DNA from: Candidatus Yanofskybacteria bacterium RIFCSPHIGHO2_01_FULL_44_22
GTDB taxonomy: Bacteria > Patescibacteriota > Minisyncoccia > 2-02-FULL-40-12 > GWA2-44-9
Direction of reading: 5' to 3'
NCBI GenBank assembly: GCA_001794205.1
Contig: MGJJ01000004.1
Coordinates: forward strand, 26,083 to 37,332
Length of the DNA stretch: 11,250 bases
Shown: positions 1 to 6,137 of the stretch, piece by piece
Position numbering within the stretch: the stretch's first letter is position 1
Layout: each line of letters opens with the position of its first letter
Program-made: the position numbers and the translations under genes
Notes under the pieces: generated by a model
Told to the model about the DNA's origin: nothing
The model's input: only the letters and a program-made list of their open reading frames with translations
Database searches by the model: none

Positions 1-60
1 CGCGCCCTCCGCTACTTAGCTTTGATTGAAAGCTGATACTCTGCCGAGAAAGGTCAAAGC

Positions 61-141
61 GCAAACAATGCAAACAAGTGCAAACAAGGACAGACCTGCA
101 AACAAGGACTGTCCTTGTGATTAGTTTGTGATTAGTGATTA
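61..141. repeat. Short tandem repeats and hairpin upstream of the tRNA genes
   Basis: GCAAACAA occurs four times (61-68, 70-77, 80-87, 98-105). TTGTGATTAGT is duplicated exactly in tandem (115-125, 126-136), followed by a partial third copy, GATTA (137-141). CAAGGACAG (85-93) and CTGTCCTTG (109-117) form a perfect 9-bp inverted repeat around a 15-nt loop. There is no U-tract after it, so it is a weak terminator candidate. I recognise no gene or known RNA in 1-171. GCTTTGA (19-25) can also pair with TCAAAGC (54-60), but I cannot assign that a role. Confidence 0.7.
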
Positions 142-171
142 CCTTCCCAATCCTCGCTTTGCCAAAAGCTA

Positions 172-201
172 TTGACAAATATAGCTATTTTATGTTATAC
201 T
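172..201 (+). promoter_or_regulatory. Promoter of the tRNA-Lys/tRNA-Glu unit
   Basis: A perfect -35 box, TTGACA (172-177), lies 18 bp from the -10 box TATACT (196-201). The -10 is preceded by TGT, an extended -10 (TGn) element. Transcription would begin near 208, about 15 nt before tRNA-Lys, which suits a stable RNA gene with a short 5' leader. This is the best sigma70-type promoter in the window. Confidence 0.8.
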
Positions 202-222
202 TAAAGAATAGGGTTGTTCGGT

Positions 223-298
223 GCATCTGTAACTCAACTGGCAGAGTGCCTGCCTTTTAAGCAGGAGGTTGCGGGTTCAAGTCCCGCCGGATGCACCA
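223..298 (+). tRNA. tRNA-Lys (anticodon UUU)
   Basis: The full cloverleaf can be drawn. Acceptor GCATCTG pairs with CGGATGC (one G-U), the D stem is ACTC/GAGT, the anticodon stem is CCTGC/GCAGG around loop CTTTTAA (anticodon TTT), and the T stem is GCGGG/CCCGC around TTCAAGT. Discriminator A295 is followed by an encoded CCA (296-298). It decodes AAA and AAG. It is transcribed from the strong promoter just upstream, together with tRNA-Glu 62 nt downstream. Confidence 0.97.
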
Positions 299-360
299 AG
301 CTATTGACTAATGTCATTCAACACCCCCAGCCAATTTCGCCTGTGTCCTTTTTCATCTGT

Positions 361-434
361 GGCGCTGTCGTCTAGCGGCCCAGGACACTGCCCTTTCAAG
401 GCGGAGATCGTCGGTTCAAATCCGACCAGCGCTA
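361..434 (+). tRNA. tRNA-Glu (anticodon UUC)
   Basis: Acceptor GGCGCTG pairs with CAGCGCT, the outermost pair being G1-U72. The D arm starts with GTC and pairs with GAC. The anticodon stem is CTGCC/GGCGG around loop CTTTCAA (anticodon TTC), and the T stem is GTCGG/CCGAC. It decodes GAA and GAG. CCA is not encoded: the discriminator A434 is followed by TCC. The other complete tRNA genes here do encode CCA, so this transcript would need a CCA-adding enzyme. I see no convincing -10 box of its own between the two tRNAs, so it is probably cotranscribed with tRNA-Lys. Confidence 0.95.
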
Positions 435-470
435 TCCCTCACCAGTTTCAACAAACTGGTGAGGGATTTT
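435..470 (+). terminator. Intrinsic terminator after the tRNA-Lys/Glu unit
   Basis: A perfect inverted repeat pairs 434-448 with 453-467 (15 bp) around the tetraloop CAAC, followed by TTTT and an A/T-rich tail. The T-run is only on the plus-strand side, so it most likely ends the tRNA transcript. The stem starts at the last base of tRNA-Glu, so 3' processing of the tRNA must compete with this hairpin. It also lies 38 bp past the convergent pilC stop, but lacks a U-tract in that direction. Confidence 0.85.
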
Positions 471-507
471 AAATTATGAGGGATTCTATTTCTGATGCGC
501 GAAAATT

Positions 508-1716
508 CTATCCAACCCCGACTAAATTGTATATCGGCAAAAGAATCGCCGAAACGAGAATGGCAACGGCAAAACCAAGAATCAACACCAGAATAGGTTC
601 AATCAGCTGGGAGATGTTATCAATGGCGTTATCCGACTCTGATTTGTAAAACTTCGAAACGTGCTCCAGCATGAAATTCAATTTTCCCGTTTTTTCTCCG
701 ATGGCTACCATCGAGGTCATCAAGGGAGGGATTTCTTTCCTTCTTTCAAAAATTTCCGAGATGCTTCCTCCGCCACGGACGTTTTCTTCCGCTTCTAAAA
801 GAATTTTACGGTAATTGGTGTTCCCAACCAAGTCGGCCGTTATTTTCAGTCCGTCCAAAATAGGAATGCCCGATTTTATAAGCGTGGCTAAACTCTCGGA
901 TATTCTGGCCAGATATAAATTACGCACCACCGTTCCCAGAGACGGAATGTTTATCATCAAATTGTCCAGCCAGGCGCGGCCGTCCGGTGTTTTTATATAG
1001 CGCCCCAGAAAATAAATGCCGCCGAATACGACGATGATAAGCGGGTAAAGAAATCTGTTGACCAGACCGGTAACGGCGATAAGTGTCCGCGTCGTAAACG
1101 GCAGTTCGCTCGCCCCCATTTCTTTGAAAATAGAAAGCAATTGCGGAAGAACATACACCATCATTATAATCGTCACCACAATAAGAGAAAAAACGATAAA
1201 CGCCGGGTAGGTCAACGCTCCCCTGATTTTTGAATTAATCGCCTGACTCCTCTCAAGATAGTCGGCCAGATAAAGAAGGGTTTCGTGCAATTTGCCTGAA
1301 ATTTCTCCGGTCTGAACAAGTTTGACGTAAAACGGGCCGAAAATTTTCGGATGAGCGGCCATCGCTCCGGAAAGAGACGAGCCGCCCTCAACCGCCTCCG
1401 ACACATCGCCGATTACTTTTTTGAAAGACGGTTTTTCCGTCTGCTTGGCTAAAGTTCTTAATCCTTCGGCTAAGGGCATATCGGCGTCAATCAAAGTAGA
1501 AAGCTGGCGGGTGAAGACCACCAGGTCTTTGTTGTTTGGTTTAGAAAAATATTGGCCGATGTCAGCCGAAAAAATGTCTTTGCCGACGGCGTTTAGGGAA
1601 AGAACCGTGAATCCTTTGCCGTGAAGAATGCTTACCGCGGCATTTTCATCCGAAGCTTCAATCCCACCCTCCAACATCTCGCCGTTTTGGGTTTTTATTT
1701 TATAATTAAATTCCAT
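508..1716 (-). CDS. pilC: Type IV pilus inner-membrane platform protein PilC (T2SSF family)
   Basis: This 402-residue polytopic protein anchors the pilus assembly platform in the cytoplasmic membrane and is thought to couple PilB or PilT rotation to pilin extraction and insertion. It has the two T2SSF repeats of the PilC/GspF family, about residues 66-190 and 269-392. The family motif appears in both copies, as GEISGKL (137-143) and GEKTGKL (340-346). Hydrophobic helices lie at about 170-190, 221-239 and 372-396. The N-terminal 50 residues resemble the small domain preceding repeat 1 in PilC. Length is normal. The ATG lies one base past the pilT stop (TAA T ATG), so translation is probably coupled. 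It is the last gene of the operon and ends in TAG. Confidence 0.96.
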   Translation of the reverse strand: MEFNYKIKTQNGEMLEGGIEASDENAAVSILHGKGFTVLSLNAVGKDIFSADIGQYFSKPNNKDLVVFTRQLSTLIDADMPLAEGLRTLAKQTEKPSFKKVIGDVSEAVEGGSSLSGAMAAHPKIFGPFYVKLVQTGEISGKLHETLLYLADYLERSQAINSKIRGALTYPAFIVFSLIVVTIIMMVYVLPQLLSIFKEMGASELPFTTRTLIAVTGLVNRFLYPLIIVVFGGIYFLGRYIKTPDGRAWLDNLMINIPSLGTVVRNLYLARISESLATLIKSGIPILDGLKITADLVGNTNYRKILLEAEENVRGGGSISEIFERRKEIPPLMTSMVAIGEKTGKLNFMLEHVSKFYKSESDNAIDNISQLIEPILVLILGFAVAILVSAILLPIYNLVGVG

Positions 1717-1717
1717 A

Positions 1718-2782
1718 TTATACCAATTCTTTCAATCCCGCCGGATTGGCGGCATAAAACTCCGCCCTCTCCCAGCTTATTTCCTTTCGCCTGAATAAGT
1801 CGGCAAGCGACCTGTCCAGGCTGACCATGCCCACATCCTGGCTTGTTTCTATAACCAGGTCCATTTGCCTCGGCCGGTTGTCGCGGATAAGAGTCCGGAT
1901 GGCCGGCGTGGCAATCATCACTTCCACTGCCGGAATGAGACCGCCTCTTATCCTGGGAATCAGCCTTTGGGAAATGACTCCGGAGAGAGTGTTGGCCAGC
2001 TGGCTCCTTATCTGTCCCTGCTGATTCGGCGGAAAACTGTCGATAATTCTTTCTACGGTCCGGGCGGCGCTGTTGGTGTGAAGCGAAGCCAAAACCAGAT
2101 GTCCGGTTTCAGCCGCCGTCACCGCGGCGCTCATTGTTTCATAATCCCGCATTTCCCCTATCATCACCACATTGGCGTTTTGTCTGAAAACGGAACGCAG
2201 AGCTTTGTGGAACGAAAGAGTGTCCTGCGAAATTTCCCTTTGGTCAATAATGCTTTTATCCGGCGTAAAAACGTATTCAACGGGGTCTTCAATCGTCACG
2301 ATTTTTTCCGCCCTTTCGCGGTTGATTAGGTCAAGCAAAGCGACCAGCGTGGTAGACTTGCCATGGCCGGTCGGACCGACAACCAAAACAAACCCCTGGG
2401 ATAATTTTGAAAATATTTTGACTATCGGCGGTAGGTTCAGTTCATCAACGGTTCTTATTTCGTTGGGAATCAACCTTAATGATGCCGCCAAGCCGCCCCT
2501 TGATTCATAAACAGCCGCCCTAAACCGGTTCTTCCCGGCCAGGTCGTAAGAAAAATCAAGCTCCTTTTCGGTCAGAAAACGGTCTTTTCTTTCTTCGCCC
2601 AGTAAGGCGAAAACCAATCCGGCCGTTGTTTCCTTGTCCAATATTTTGTGCTCGCTTAAAACTATAAGCCGCCCGTCAATCCGCAAAACCGGATAATGGC
2701 CGGGAGAAATATGTAAATCCGAAGCGTTCTGTTGAGCCGCAAGCGATAAGAGTTCTTCTAAATATTGATTGTAATCTGCCAT
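1718..2782 (-). CDS. pilT: Type IV pilus retraction ATPase PilT
   Basis: This is a hexameric secretion-type ATPase predicted to drive pilus retraction, needed for twitching and for pulling in DNA. At 354 residues it has normal PilT length and lacks the long N-terminal domain and Cys pairs of PilB. Motifs are Walker A GPTGHGKST (136-144), Asp box with TIEDPVEY (163-170), Walker B VVMIGEMRD (205-213) and His box with TGHLVLASLHTN (226-237). Residue 140 of the P-loop is His where the commonest sequence has Ser; the catalytic Gly-Lys-Ser is intact. The N-terminal PAS-like domain (about 1-110) contains SDLHIS (21-26), a family signature. It lies between pilB and pilC in the operon, 72 bp after pilB. 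PilT, rather than PilU or another paralogue, is a judgement from length and gene order. Confidence 0.95.
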   Translation of the reverse strand: MADYNQYLEELLSLAAQQNASDLHISPGHYPVLRIDGRLIVLSEHKILDKETTAGLVFALLGEERKDRFLTEKELDFSYDLAGKNRFRAAVYESRGGLAASLRLIPNEIRTVDELNLPPIVKIFSKLSQGFVLVVGPTGHGKSTTLVALLDLINRERAEKIVTIEDPVEYVFTPDKSIIDQREISQDTLSFHKALRSVFRQNANVVMIGEMRDYETMSAAVTAAETGHLVLASLHTNSAARTVERIIDSFPPNQQGQIRSQLANTLSGVISQRLIPRIRGGLIPAVEVMIATPAIRTLIRDNRPRQMDLVIETSQDVGMVSLDRSLADLFRRKEISWERAEFYAANPAGLKELV

Positions 2783-2795
2783 AAGTTTAATGTTT

Positions 2796-2854
2796 GTAAA
2801 GTTATAAAGTTCGTAAGGTTAGAGAATTATAACTTGATGAACTTTATAACTTGA
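2796..2854. repeat. Inverted and tandem repeats in the pilB-pilT spacer
   Basis: AAGTTATAAAGTTC (2799-2812) and GAACTTTATAACTT (2839-2852) are a perfect 14-bp inverted repeat with a 26-nt loop. The left arm lies in a period-8 array, GTAAAGTT (2796-2803), ATAAAGTT (2804-2811), CGTAAGGTT (2812-2820). TTATAACTTGA is repeated directly at 2827-2837 and 2844-2854. The 72-bp spacer between pilB and pilT is almost wholly made of this. An RNA hairpin here could affect relative PilB and PilT output, but it is A/T-rich and not terminator-like. Confidence 0.7.
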
Positions 2855-4603
2855 CTACGCGCTGTCCCCCGCCTGCGCCACTTCCAACAACTCTTCTAAT
2901 GATACAACGCCTTTTAACACTTTCAAAATTCCGTCCTGAAACATGACAATCATTCCCTGCCGCTTGCCTTCCTGGCGCATAGCCGCTTCTGAAAGCGTGC
3001 CTAAAATTATTTTTTCAAATTCGTCGGTCATTTCCAGCATTTCAAAAATAGCGATTCTGCCCTTAAAAGCCTTGCCGCCGCATTCTTTGCAGGGATTTTT
3101 AATATTGGGTTTAAAAATTTGGTAACCGCTCTTCGAAAAAAATTCCTGCTGATAGTCTTCGGGCATGTCGTTTAAAGCGTCGTTAATTATTTTCTCCTCG
3201 CCGGCGTTGGCTTTGGCCTCCAGTTTGCAGGTCGGACACAATCGTCTTAAAAGCCTCTGGGCCGCGGCGACGTTCAGCGTCGGAGGAATCAAATATTTTT
3301 CGACGCCCATGTCTATCAGGCGAGGCACTACGCCGATGGCATCGTTGGTGTGGAGCGTCGAAAGAACAATGTGCCCGGTCAAGGCGGCCTGGGTGGCAAG
3401 AGCGGCCGTCTCGCGGTCCCTGATTTCTCCGACCATTATAATATCGGGGTCCTGGCGCAGAATGTGCCTCAAACCGGAAGCAAAAGTATAGCCGATTTCT
3501 TCGTGAACCTGGGATTGGTTGACTCCGTCCACGAAATATTCAATCGGGTCTTCCAGGGTGACGATGTTTACATCCTCCGTATTCATTCTTTTCAGCATAC
3601 CGGCCAAAGTCGTGGATTTTCCGGAACCGGTCGGGCCGGTAATAAGGATACTGCCGAAAGGCTTGGCCATTGCCTTTTCGACAATTTCCAGAGCTCGTCC
3701 GTCAAGCCCCAAATCGGGCAAATCAATTTTGCCGGTCAAAGGGTCCAAAATACGCATCACCGTTTTTTCTCCGTTCTTGGTCGGAAAAGTGGAGACCCGG
3801 AAATCTATTTTTCTTTCGCCTATTCTTGTCGAGAATCTTCCGTCCTGGGCCAGCCGCGTTTCGTCAATCTTCAAATCCGAAAGTATTTTTATCCGGGTTA
3901 TGACGGCCGAATGGAGATTTTGCGGAAGGGTAAGGGCCGTACTTAAAACGCCGTCGATTCTAAAACGGATTCTGACCCGGTCTTCAAACGGCTCAACGTG
4001 AATGTCGGAAGCCCTTGATTCAACGGCGTGTTTTACGATTACGGCGACTATTTTTGTCACCGGAGCTTCGGCTGTAATTTCATCAATCGACCGGACGCCG
4101 CCTTCTTTTTCTCCGAGTTCTTCGGTCAGCGATTCCAGCGCCTTGCCGACTTCGCCGGTTAGGGTGCGATATTGCCTTAAAATGGCGTCGAAATCTTTAA
4201 GGCTAAGCACGTATTTTTCAAGCGCCAAGCCCTTGTCTTCGGCAACGAATTTCAGCGCCTCTAAAGCGCCGACATCTTCCGGATTGAGCATGCCGACCTT
4301 GAGAACATTGCCTTCTTTGGCAAAAGGAACGATTTTATAAAAACTGACCACATCTTCGGCAATTTCCTTCATTGCCTCTTTGTCCAATTCTATTTTCTCA
4401 AGTTCAACAATCGGCAACCGATATAAACTGGATTCCAGCGCCAAAAGGTCTTTGTCGGAAATAATATTTTTCTCAACCAAAACGCGGCTGAAATCTTTTT
4501 CTTCGGCTTGCGCCGTTTTTATAAGCTCCCCCAAAGCGGTTTCGGAAACGACATTCAGCCGGACCAGTTCGCTTGTGAGAGTTTGCGGAATTTTTAGAGA
4601 CAT
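2855..4603 (-). CDS. pilB: Type IV pilus extension ATPase PilB
   Basis: This cytoplasmic hexameric ATPase is predicted to power pilin polymerisation through PilC. The 582 residues show the full PilB/GspE layout. There is an N-terminal T2SSE-N domain (about 1-150), then a linker and PAS-like domain (about 175-300) with ASDIHVEP (198-205). The ATPase core has Walker A GPTGSGKST (323-331), Asp box TLEDPIEYF (349-357), Walker B DIIMVGEIRD (387-396) and His box TGHIVLSTLHTN (409-420). A zinc-binding tetracysteine motif, Cys456/Cys459 and Cys505/Cys508, separates it from PilT. Length is normal and all catalytic motifs are intact. The ATG is preceded by A/T-rich sequence without a Shine-Dalgarno. 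It follows the PilP-like gene after 64 bp containing a stem-loop. Confidence 0.97.
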   Translation of the reverse strand: MSLKIPQTLTSELVRLNVVSETALGELIKTAQAEEKDFSRVLVEKNIISDKDLLALESSLYRLPIVELEKIELDKEAMKEIAEDVVSFYKIVPFAKEGNVLKVGMLNPEDVGALEALKFVAEDKGLALEKYVLSLKDFDAILRQYRTLTGEVGKALESLTEELGEKEGGVRSIDEITAEAPVTKIVAVIVKHAVESRASDIHVEPFEDRVRIRFRIDGVLSTALTLPQNLHSAVITRIKILSDLKIDETRLAQDGRFSTRIGERKIDFRVSTFPTKNGEKTVMRILDPLTGKIDLPDLGLDGRALEIVEKAMAKPFGSILITGPTGSGKSTTLAGMLKRMNTEDVNIVTLEDPIEYFVDGVNQSQVHEEIGYTFASGLRHILRQDPDIIMVGEIRDRETAALATQAALTGHIVLSTLHTNDAIGVVPRLIDMGVEKYLIPPTLNVAAAQRLLRRLCPTCKLEAKANAGEEKIINDALNDMPEDYQQEFFSKSGYQIFKPNIKNPCKECGGKAFKGRIAIFEMLEMTDEFEKIILGTLSEAAMRQEGKRQGMIVMFQDGILKVLKGVVSLEELLEVAQAGDSA

Positions 4604-4610
4604 AATTTAA

Positions 4611-4655
4611 GCCGGCATGTAGCCGGTTTTCTGAATTTTGCTACATGCCTGCGGC
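4611..4655 (-). promoter_or_regulatory. Stem-loop in the 5' leader region of pilB
   Basis: GGCATGTAGC (4614-4623) and GCTACATGCC (4640-4649) form a perfect 10-bp stem with a 16-nt loop. CCGGC (4612-4616) can instead pair with GCCGG (4622-4626) around a 5-nt loop, and the two folds exclude each other. In the minus-strand transcript this lies between the PilP-like stop and the pilB start, ending about 8 nt before the ATG. No U-tract follows. It may be an mRNA processing or translation-control element, or simply a dispersed repeat. The role is inference. Confidence 0.5.
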
Positions 4656-4667
4656 CAAGCAGACCGG

Positions 4668-4940
4668 TTAAAACGGGGCGAAAATATTCTTTTTCCCGGT
4701 TGTTCCCGGCACGACCGGTGATTCTCCAAAGACTTCCAAAGTTTTGTATTTCGCGTTGTCTAAAACCGAGAAGTTGATTTGCAGAGTTTCAAATTTCTTT
4801 AAATCGTCGCGGCCGGAAACAATCGGCGGCTCCGGCGCCGGAGCCGGTCCGGTAAACTGGGAATAAAAAATATATCCGGCGGCAAAACCTAAAACGACAA
4901 TAAGCGCAATTAACATTTTGTTTTGGCTGGGTTGTGGCAT
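4668..4940 (-). CDS. PilP-like pilus mini-protein of unknown function (single TM, C-terminal NIFAPF)
   Basis: This 90-residue protein sits where pilP normally follows pilO. Residues 9-27 form one hydrophobic helix with a short polar N-terminus, so it is probably a membrane-anchored protein with its C-terminus outside. A Pro/Ala-rich linker follows (31-40), then about 50 residues that end exactly on GKKNIFAPF (82-90). That ending recalls the Arg-Asp/Asn-Pro-Phe type motif that opens the folded domain of PilP/GspC proteins. The secretin-binding beta domain that would follow is absent, and there is no lipobox Cys. It may be a reduced PilP that binds PilN/PilO in a cell without an outer membrane and secretin. 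The gene is real by position, codon continuity and start ATG. Its homology to PilP is inferred, so I give no symbol. Confidence 0.8.
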   Translation of the reverse strand: MPQPSQNKMLIALIVVLGFAAGYIFYSQFTGPAPAPEPPIVSGRDDLKKFETLQINFSVLDNAKYKTLEVFGESPVVPGTTGKKNIFAPF

Positions 4941-4970
4941 ACGGAAAAGGTTTAAAAATTAATACCGCGT

Positions 4971-5525
4971 TTAATTGCCGATTTTCTTGTTATCGGGACC
5001 CAAGAAATAGGCGTTAATTCTCACTCTGAAATCCAAAAGAGAAGAGGCGCCGAAAGAGCTGGGGCTGATATCTATGAAAGCGACGTCAAGCAGGCGAAGA
5101 TTTTTCTCGATATTGTTGAGCAGACCGTCCAGCGAAAGATAGTTTCCGCTAAAATTAAAATCGAGCAGCAACATTCCGTACTGTTTTCCGGCTTCCGCGC
5201 TTTGCTCGCTGATTGTTCCGCCCGTCAATTGCATGCCGTTTCTTGAGGCGATGTTTTCCATTGTAGAAACAAGTTCGGCAACGCTTTTCTTGTTCGGAAT
5301 CACCGAGGACAGTTTGGCGATATCACCGGCGCGTTTTTGGTATTCGGCGGTTAAGGACTTTAAATTGGCAATAATGGCGTTCCGGGCAGACAGCAAATTT
5401 TCTCTCTCTTTAATCGCCTCGCGCAGGACGGAAATTTTGTTGTAGCTCGGTAAAACTAAAACCCAGGCCAAAAAAACAGCCAAGGCGATAAGCGATGCTC
5501 CGATGTAATTTTTGGTTTGGCTCAT
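4971..5525 (-). CDS. pilO: Type IV pilus inner-membrane alignment protein PilO
   Basis: PilO is a bitopic inner-membrane protein that pairs with PilN and links the cytoplasmic ring and motor to the outer parts of the machine. In this 184-residue protein, a hydrophobic segment at about 8-26 is followed by a heptad-rich helix (about 29-70) predicted to form a coiled coil. Next comes SVIPNKKSVAEL (74-85), matching the PilO pattern in which a Pro-containing turn precedes the folded domain. The C-terminal 99-175 alternates strands and helices, as in the ferredoxin-like PilO domain. It starts 9 bp after the pilN stop and ends 30 bp before the PilP-like gene. Sequence conservation in this family is low, so the assignment rests on topology, length and position between pilN and pilB. 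Confidence 0.88.
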   Translation of the reverse strand: MSQTKNYIGASLIALAVFLAWVLVLPSYNKISVLREAIKERENLLSARNAIIANLKSLTAEYQKRAGDIAKLSSVIPNKKSVAELVSTMENIASRNGMQLTGGTISEQSAEAGKQYGMLLLDFNFSGNYLSLDGLLNNIEKNLRLLDVAFIDISPSSFGASSLLDFRVRINAYFLGPDNKKIGN

Positions 5526-5534
5526 TTAATCGCG

Positions 5535-6092
5535 TTATTTCTGCTTAAGAAATTTTGCTTTGTCAAAAGTAATCTGCATGTTGAATTCAAGTTTTCCGTT
5601 GGTCAGAGTGTTAACGTTGTTTAGAACAACATCCTTTATGGATTCGTCAGACATAAAAGCGGCTATCTGCCGGGCTATTGTCGTATAGTTGGCGGCCAGA
5701 GCTTTGAAGTCAAATTTGCTGTCAGGGGTGGCCGCCGCCAAATTCTCAAACTGAACTTGGCCCTGCAGCAAGCTTTCCACCTTAGCCATGGCCTTGGACC
5801 AATAAATATGGTCGTTCAGAAGAACGCTTATTAAGGACAACTGCTTGTCCAAAACAAGAAGATTGGCCTCGGCCTTCTTGTCCCGCTGGTTTTCCAGGTT
5901 ATTAAGTTCCCCGTCCAGTCCGATTATTTTATTTCCCAAAGAATTGCCGAAAAAATACAAGCCGGCCGCCGCGGCGACAACCAAAACCAAAACGGCGATT
6001 CCAGCGTAAACAGTCCGGTTTTCCCCGGGTACTTTTACTTCAATTTTCCTTCTTGTTTCGGGAAGGAGTTGTAACCCATTTTTATCGGGCAT
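5535..6092 (-). CDS. pilN: Type IV pilus inner-membrane protein PilN
   Basis: PilN binds PilM in the cytoplasm through a short N-terminal peptide and pairs with PilO outside the membrane. This 185-residue protein shows that peptide in diverged form: LQLLPETRRKIE (7-18) aligns with the INLLP-type motif of PilN, with Gln in place of Asn. A transmembrane helix follows at about 28-48, then a coiled-coil helix (about 51-92) and a segment around HIYWSKAMAKVESLL (95-109) typical of the family. The C-terminal part, about 113-182, would be the periplasm-facing domain. It starts 45 bp after the pilM stop and is separated from pilO by 9 bp. The leader is A/T-rich with no Shine-Dalgarno. Confidence 0.87.
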   Translation of the reverse strand: MPDKNGLQLLPETRRKIEVKVPGENRTVYAGIAVLVLVVAAAAGLYFFGNSLGNKIIGLDGELNNLENQRDKKAEANLLVLDKQLSLISVLLNDHIYWSKAMAKVESLLQGQVQFENLAAATPDSKFDFKALAANYTTIARQIAAFMSDESIKDVVLNNVNTLTNGKLEFNMQITFDKAKFLKQK

Positions 6093-6137
6093 TTAATTTA
6101 ATTATAAACGAATTTCCAGATGGTTTTATCCACACCG

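Noticed and set aside
1..60. Possible 3' end of an RNA gene at the window edge
   Set aside because: A 7-bp pairing (19-25 with 54-60) exists but I recognise no rRNA, tmRNA, RNase P or SRP RNA sequence.
61..105. GCAAACAA repeats considered as a CRISPR array
   Set aside because: The units are 8 bp with 1-10 bp between them. There are no 25-40 bp repeats, no spacers and no cas genes.
434..507. Terminator for the minus-strand pil operon
   Set aside because: The 15-bp hairpin lies past pilC but has no T-run on the minus-strand side, so I assign it only to the tRNA unit. The end of the pil transcript remains unseen.
1717..1725. Perfect extended -10 (TGG TATAAT) on the minus strand at the pilT/pilC junction
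   Set aside because: The start site would fall near 1710, downstream of the pilC ATG (1716), so it could not make a pilC message starting at that ATG. The bases are the last codons and stop of pilT.
6101..6106. TATAAT on the minus strand just upstream of pilN
   Set aside because: No -35 box at 16-18 bp and no TGn element. The spacer is simply A/T-rich and pilN fits as a cotranscribed gene.
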